Part shown: in pieces, positions 7,150-9,387 of the stretch
Position numbering within the stretch: position 1 is the first letter of the stretch
Layout of the letters: each line of letters opens with the position of its first letter
NCBI GenBank assembly: GCA_012961755.1
Contig: DTYS01000150.1
Coordinates: forward strand, 1 to 9,387
Direction: 5' to 3'
Origin: Candidatus Latescibacterota bacterium
Lineage (GTDB): Bacteria; Latescibacterota; 4484-107; B68-G9
Length of the DNA stretch: 9,387 nt
Position numbers and translations under genes: made by a program
Notes under the pieces: generated by a model
Database searches by the model: none
Told to the model about the DNA's origin: nothing
The model's input: the letters and a program-made list of their open reading frames with translations, nothing else

Positions 7150-8197
7150 CCGACATCTCCTCCACCTTCTCGGACACCTCCCTCACCGTGGGCACCCCCC
7201 CTCCGGGTCTCCCCAAGAGGCGCACGGGACACCTCCCCTCCACCGCCAGCCTCACGTCTTCCATAAGTTGGCCCAAGCTCATCTCCACCACTAAGATAGC
7301 TTTAACCTTCTCCGCCACCTTCCTCAGGACCTTCCAGGGGAACGGCCAGAGGGTTATGGGCCTGAGGAGCCCTATCCTCCTTCCTTCGCTCCTCCCCCTC
7401 ATTACAGCTCCGAGGCACACCCTCGCGCTCGTCCCGTACGCCACGAGGACCACCTCAGCGTCCTCTAAGCACACCCCCTCCCACCTCACCTCCTCCCTCT
7501 CTATCCTCTCGTACTTCTCCTTGAGGTGCAGGTTGTGCCTCTCCAAAGCCCCTGGAGCTAAATAGAGGGAAGTCACGAGCCTCTTCGGCCTCCCCATCAT
7601 GTACCCCACGGCCCAATCCTTGGGAGGAAGCGGAGGAAGGTCCGGCTCCTTGAACTCCACCGGCTCCATCATCTGCCCCAATACGGCGTCCACGAGCACC
7701 ACGACCGGGGTGCGGTATTTATCTGCCAGGTAGAACGCCAAGGTCGTGAGGTCGGCCATCTCCTGTACCCTGTATGGCGCCAAAACTATGGTCCTGTAAT
7801 CCCCGTGTCCTCCGCCCCTCGTGGCCTGAAAGTAGTCCCCCTGCGATGGGGCTATGTTTCCGAGCCCAGGCCCGCCCCTCATCACGTTCACTATCACGCA
7901 AGGAAGTTCTGCCCCAGCAAGGTAAGATATGCCCTCCTGCATAAGGCTTATCCCAGGGCCGGAGGAGGACGTCATAGCCCTCGCACCTGCGGCGGAGGCC
8001 CCATATATCATATTTATAGCAGCAAGCTCGCTCTCGCTCTGGAGGAAGACACCTCCCACCTCGTCCATCCTCTTCGCCATGTAGGCCGTGAGCTCGTTCT
8101 GGGGGGTTATGGGATAACCGAAGTAGAACCTACAGCCAGCCCTGACAGCGGCCTCCCCCAAGACTTCGTTCCCTTTCATGAGAGTCCTCTCACCCAA
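7127..8197 (-). CDS. vorB: 2-oxoacid:ferredoxin oxidoreductase, alpha subunit (VorB-like)
   Basis: The alpha subunit holds the thiamine pyrimidine-side domain and the substrate loop. The 356 residues closely follow the VorB (2-ketoisovalerate ferredoxin oxidoreductase) family: LMKGNEVLGEAAVRAGCRFY at the N-terminus, GYPITPQNE (27-35), TSSSGPGISL (76-85), NVMRGGPGLG (104-113), SQGDYFQA, then VTSLYLAPGALE and LRPITLWPFP. Substrate is likely a branched-chain 2-oxoacid by this resemblance, but annotation of this family is weakly tested. The start is a TTG at 8197, chosen for its strong SD (GGAGG, 6 nt away) and because it gives the family's usual six residues before MKGNE. The next ATG, at 8179, has a poorer ribosome site. 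The gene overlaps the ferredoxin by 8 bp and the beta subunit by 23 bp. Confidence 0.95.
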   Translation of the reverse strand: MGERTLMKGNEVLGEAAVRAGCRFYFGYPITPQNELTAYMAKRMDEVGGVFLQSESELAAINMIYGASAAGARAMTSSSGPGISLMQEGISYLAGAELPCVIVNVMRGGPGLGNIAPSQGDYFQATRGGGHGDYRTIVLAPYRVQEMADLTTLAFYLADKYRTPVVVLVDAVLGQMMEPVEFKEPDLPPLPPKDWAVGYMMGRPKRLVTSLYLAPGALERHNLHLKEKYERIEREEVRWEGVCLEDAEVVLVAYGTSARVCLGAVMRGRSEGRRIGLLRPITLWPFPWKVLRKVAEKVKAILVVEMSLGQLMEDVRLAVEGRCPVRLLGRPGGGVPTVREVSEKVEEMSDEGVESL

Positions 8198-8408
8198 CCT
8201 TATCCTCCTCGTATACCTTTACCGATATCGCTACATCAGGGCACATGGTGACACAGTTGAAACATCCGGTACACCTCTCGAGGCCCACGATACGGACGCG
8301 TGGATACCCCTCGTCCGAGAGCTCCAGGACACCGGCAGGGCAGAACTCTACGCAGAGCCCACATCCCTTACACCTAGATCCGTCCACCTGTAGATCCACC
8401 TTCCTCAT
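8190..8408 (-). CDS. 2x[4Fe-4S] ferredoxin-type delta subunit of the 2-oxoacid oxidoreductase
   Basis: A 72-residue bacterial-type ferredoxin, the electron-transfer (delta) subunit of Vor/Kor enzymes. Two cluster motifs are intact: CKGCGLCVEFCP (Cys13, 16, 19, 23) and CTGCFNCVTMCP (Cys46, 49, 52, 56). Together they bind two [4Fe-4S] clusters with the usual exchange of the last cysteine between motifs. There is no signal peptide, so it is cytoplasmic. The ATG at 8408 overlaps the lgt stop (ATGA) and has the SD GGGAGGAGGAG. The frame stays open upstream to 8621, but that part lies entirely in lgt and shows no ferredoxin similarity. It precedes alpha, beta and gamma in the order seen in many anaerobes. 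It could also feed other low-potential enzymes such as the radical SAM protein downstream. Confidence 0.95.
   Translation of the reverse strand: MRKVDLQVDGSRCKGCGLCVEFCPAGVLELSDEGYPRVRIVGLERCTGCFNCVTMCPDVAISVKVYEEDKVG
8203..8210 (-). promoter_or_regulatory. Ribosome binding site deciding the TTG start of vorB
   Basis: GAGGAGGA lies inside the end of the ferredoxin gene, with its GGAGG core 6 nt before TTG at 8197. The spacing is ideal for TTG, whereas the ATG at 8179 would be 24 nt away. This supports initiation at the rare TTG codon. Confidence 0.6.
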
Positions 8409-9196
8409 CTCCTCCTCCCAAGGTAGATCTGCATCCCCAGTCCTACGAGGAACAGTCCTATGCTCAGGACCTGGTTCACGGAGAGTGCCACCTCCCCCAG
8501 ATGCACCTGCATGCCCTCCTCGTAGTACCTCACGAAGTCCACCAGGAACCTCCCCGAAGCATAAAGCATGACCAGAAGCCAGAAGCTGAAGCCCTCCCAT
8601 CTCCTGAACCTCTCGGCCCACAGCAAGGTCCCAAATATTATAAGCCCGTACAATGACATGTATAGCTGGGTAGGATGTACGCGCACCCCGGGGAAGACGC
8701 CGCCTGCGGGACTGTCAGGTGGAAAGATCACGGCCCAAGGAAGTTCGCTCGGTCTCCCGAAACAACAGCCGTTCAGGAAGCACCCTATCCTGCCCAGAAA
8801 TATCCCCAATCCCACGGACGGAGCTATGAGGTCCATCGTCCTCCAAAGCGGAAGCTTCTTAGTCCTAAGGTACAACATCCCCACCCCGGTCGCAAGGATC
8901 AACCCCCCGTACCACGTGAGCCCAGCTATACCTATCCTGCCCCCTTGAAAGGGATTCACCACGTCCCAGGCATGTCCCCTGAACTCGTCCCAATGGAACG
9001 CCGCGTAGAAGAGCCTCGCGCCCAGGACACCCGAAACTACGGTCCACGTAAGCAGGTTCCCTAAGGCTTCCTTGGGGACTCCGAACTTCCCTGCCCTCCA
9101 CATAGCGAAGTAGGCGGCCGAGGCGAACGCCATGGCTAACATCACCCCATATGAACGTACCTCTAGGGGGCCAAGATGTAACAGGATCGGATGCAT
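8405..9196 (-). CDS. lgt: Prolipoprotein diacylglyceryl transferase
   Basis: An inner-membrane enzyme that moves diacylglycerol from phosphatidylglycerol onto the lipobox cysteine of prolipoproteins, the first step of lipoprotein maturation. The 263 residues are typical in length and contain about seven hydrophobic segments. Signature residues are Tyr16 (RSYGVML), Arg136 and Asn142 in GRIGCFLNGCCFG (135-147), HPTQLY (174-179) and Arg216 in GRFLVDFVR. Differences from E. coli: Tyr96 in WYGG where E. coli has His103, Asp220 where it has Glu243, and Met180 where most members have Glu after HPTQLY. The NGCCFG form occurs in other bacteria. The ATG at 9196 has the SD GGGAGG about 5 nt upstream and lies 20 nt from the predicted transcription start. 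First gene of the run, overlapping the ferredoxin by 4 bp, although no functional tie between the two is evident. Confidence 0.96.
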   Translation of the reverse strand: MHPILLHLGPLEVRSYGVMLAMAFASAAYFAMWRAGKFGVPKEALGNLLTWTVVSGVLGARLFYAAFHWDEFRGHAWDVVNPFQGGRIGIAGLTWYGGLILATGVGMLYLRTKKLPLWRTMDLIAPSVGLGIFLGRIGCFLNGCCFGRPSELPWAVIFPPDSPAGGVFPGVRVHPTQLYMSLYGLIIFGTLLWAERFRRWEGFSFWLLVMLYASGRFLVDFVRYYEEGMQVHLGEVALSVNQVLSIGLFLVGLGMQIYLGRRR

Positions 9197-9222
9197 GTAC
9201 GCCTCCCTCTCGATACGCCCTT

Positions 9223-9251
9223 ATTGTACAGCATACCACAGAAATTGTCAA
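9223..9251 (-). promoter_or_regulatory. Sigma-70-type promoter for the lgt-ferredoxin-vor-radical SAM run
   Basis: On the minus strand a perfect -35 TTGACA (9251-9246) is separated by exactly 17 bp from the -10 TACAAT (9228-9223), which has one mismatch to consensus. The start point would be near 9216, leaving a leader of about 20 nt that holds the lgt SD. The -35 begins 9 bp after the stop codon of the upstream gene, and no terminator lies between. It resembles the pfkA promoter in spacing and -35. Not experimentally shown. Confidence 0.8.
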
Positions 9252-9260
9252 TCCTTTTCC

Positions 9261-9387
9261 TTAGGTTATCCGTTGTATCAACTTATAGTCATCTAAACTT
9301 ACAAGATCATCCAGGTCTTTTGTGACAGAATCCAATCTTTGATTTAGATTTTCTATTTCCTCATGATTTTTTTTAATTTGGAAATCA
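9261..9387 (-). CDS. C-terminal fragment of an unrecognised coiled-coil protein (5' end outside window)
   Basis: The frame is open from the window edge through 41 codons to a TAA at 9263-9261. The residues are rich in Asp, Glu, Lys, Asn and Gln, with hydrophobics at 3-4 spacing over most of their length (Ile4, Ile11, Leu14, Leu18, Val21, Leu25, Leu28), so a coiled coil is likely. It ends LDDYKLIQRIT. I do not recognise the family. GC content is about 30% by hand count, against roughly 60% for the rest of the window. It uses AAA, AAT, GAT and TTA/TTG codons unlike the other genes. This suggests a recently acquired or otherwise atypical gene. It is co-directional with lgt, ending 64 bp before it. 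Evidence is limited to the open frame, the heptad pattern and a stop placed just before the lgt promoter. Confidence 0.55.
   Translation of the reverse strand, partial: DFQIKKNHEEIENLNQRLDSVTKDLDDLVSLDDYKLIQRIT

Noticed and set aside
8409..8621. Upstream extension of the ferredoxin frame into lgt
   Set aside because: The extra 71 codons are an out-of-frame reading of lgt; the internal ATG at 8408 has a strong SD and gives a standard 72-residue ferredoxin.
1..9387. tRNA/rRNA genes, insertion sequences, CRISPR arrays, integration sites
   Set aside because: No cloverleaf-like segment, transposase motif, terminal inverted repeats or spaced direct repeats were seen; coding genes fill nearly the whole window.

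Overview
The window is a GC-rich (roughly 60%) bacterial chromosome segment, and every supported gene lies on the minus strand, so it reads from right to left. Lgt (lipoprotein lipidation) and an RNase G/E-type ribonuclease point to a bacterium rather than an archaeon. A ferredoxin-linked 2-oxoacid oxidoreductase, a dicluster ferredoxin, a large radical SAM enzyme and a pyrophosphate-type phosphofructokinase point to an anaerobe. Arginine is often AGG and isoleucine often ATA, a bias common in thermophiles, so a thermophilic anaerobe is a reasonable inference. The radical SAM-rng order and the NGCCFG-type Lgt recall Desulfuromonadota/Thermodesulfobacteriota or clostridia, but the phylum cannot be fixed from this window.

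Layout in transcription order. (1) 9387-9261 is the AT-rich (about 30% GC) C-terminal end of an unrecognised coiled-coil protein. (2) A strong sigma-70-type promoter (TTGACA, 17 bp, TACAAT) at 9251-9223 starts a tight run: lgt, a 2x[4Fe-4S] ferredoxin, vorB-like alpha, beta and gamma subunits of a 2-oxoacid:ferredoxin oxidoreductase, and an 858-residue radical SAM fusion protein. Neighbouring genes overlap by 4, 8, 23 and 4 bp or are 9 bp apart, so translation is probably coupled throughout. (3) After a 92-101 bp leader with inverted repeats comes rng. (4) A second promoter (TTGACA, 17 bp, extended TG-n-TATCTT) directly after the rng stop drives pfkA and gap, a glycolytic/gluconeogenic pair. 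gap runs off the left edge of the window.

How the genes fit together. The ferredoxin and oxidoreductase subunits form one enzyme that oxidises a 2-oxoacid (branched-chain by similarity, substrate not proven) to acyl-CoA and reduced ferredoxin. Reduced ferredoxin is a plausible electron source for the radical SAM enzyme encoded next to it, though this is inference. The phosphofructokinase carries Asp104 and Lys124, the residues diagnostic of pyrophosphate use, so that step is probably reversible. With GAPDH it would serve both sugar breakdown and synthesis. No gene-free stretch longer than about 100 bp, no RNA gene, no mobile element and no CRISPR array was found. The long reading frames on the plus strand are GC-rich shadows.
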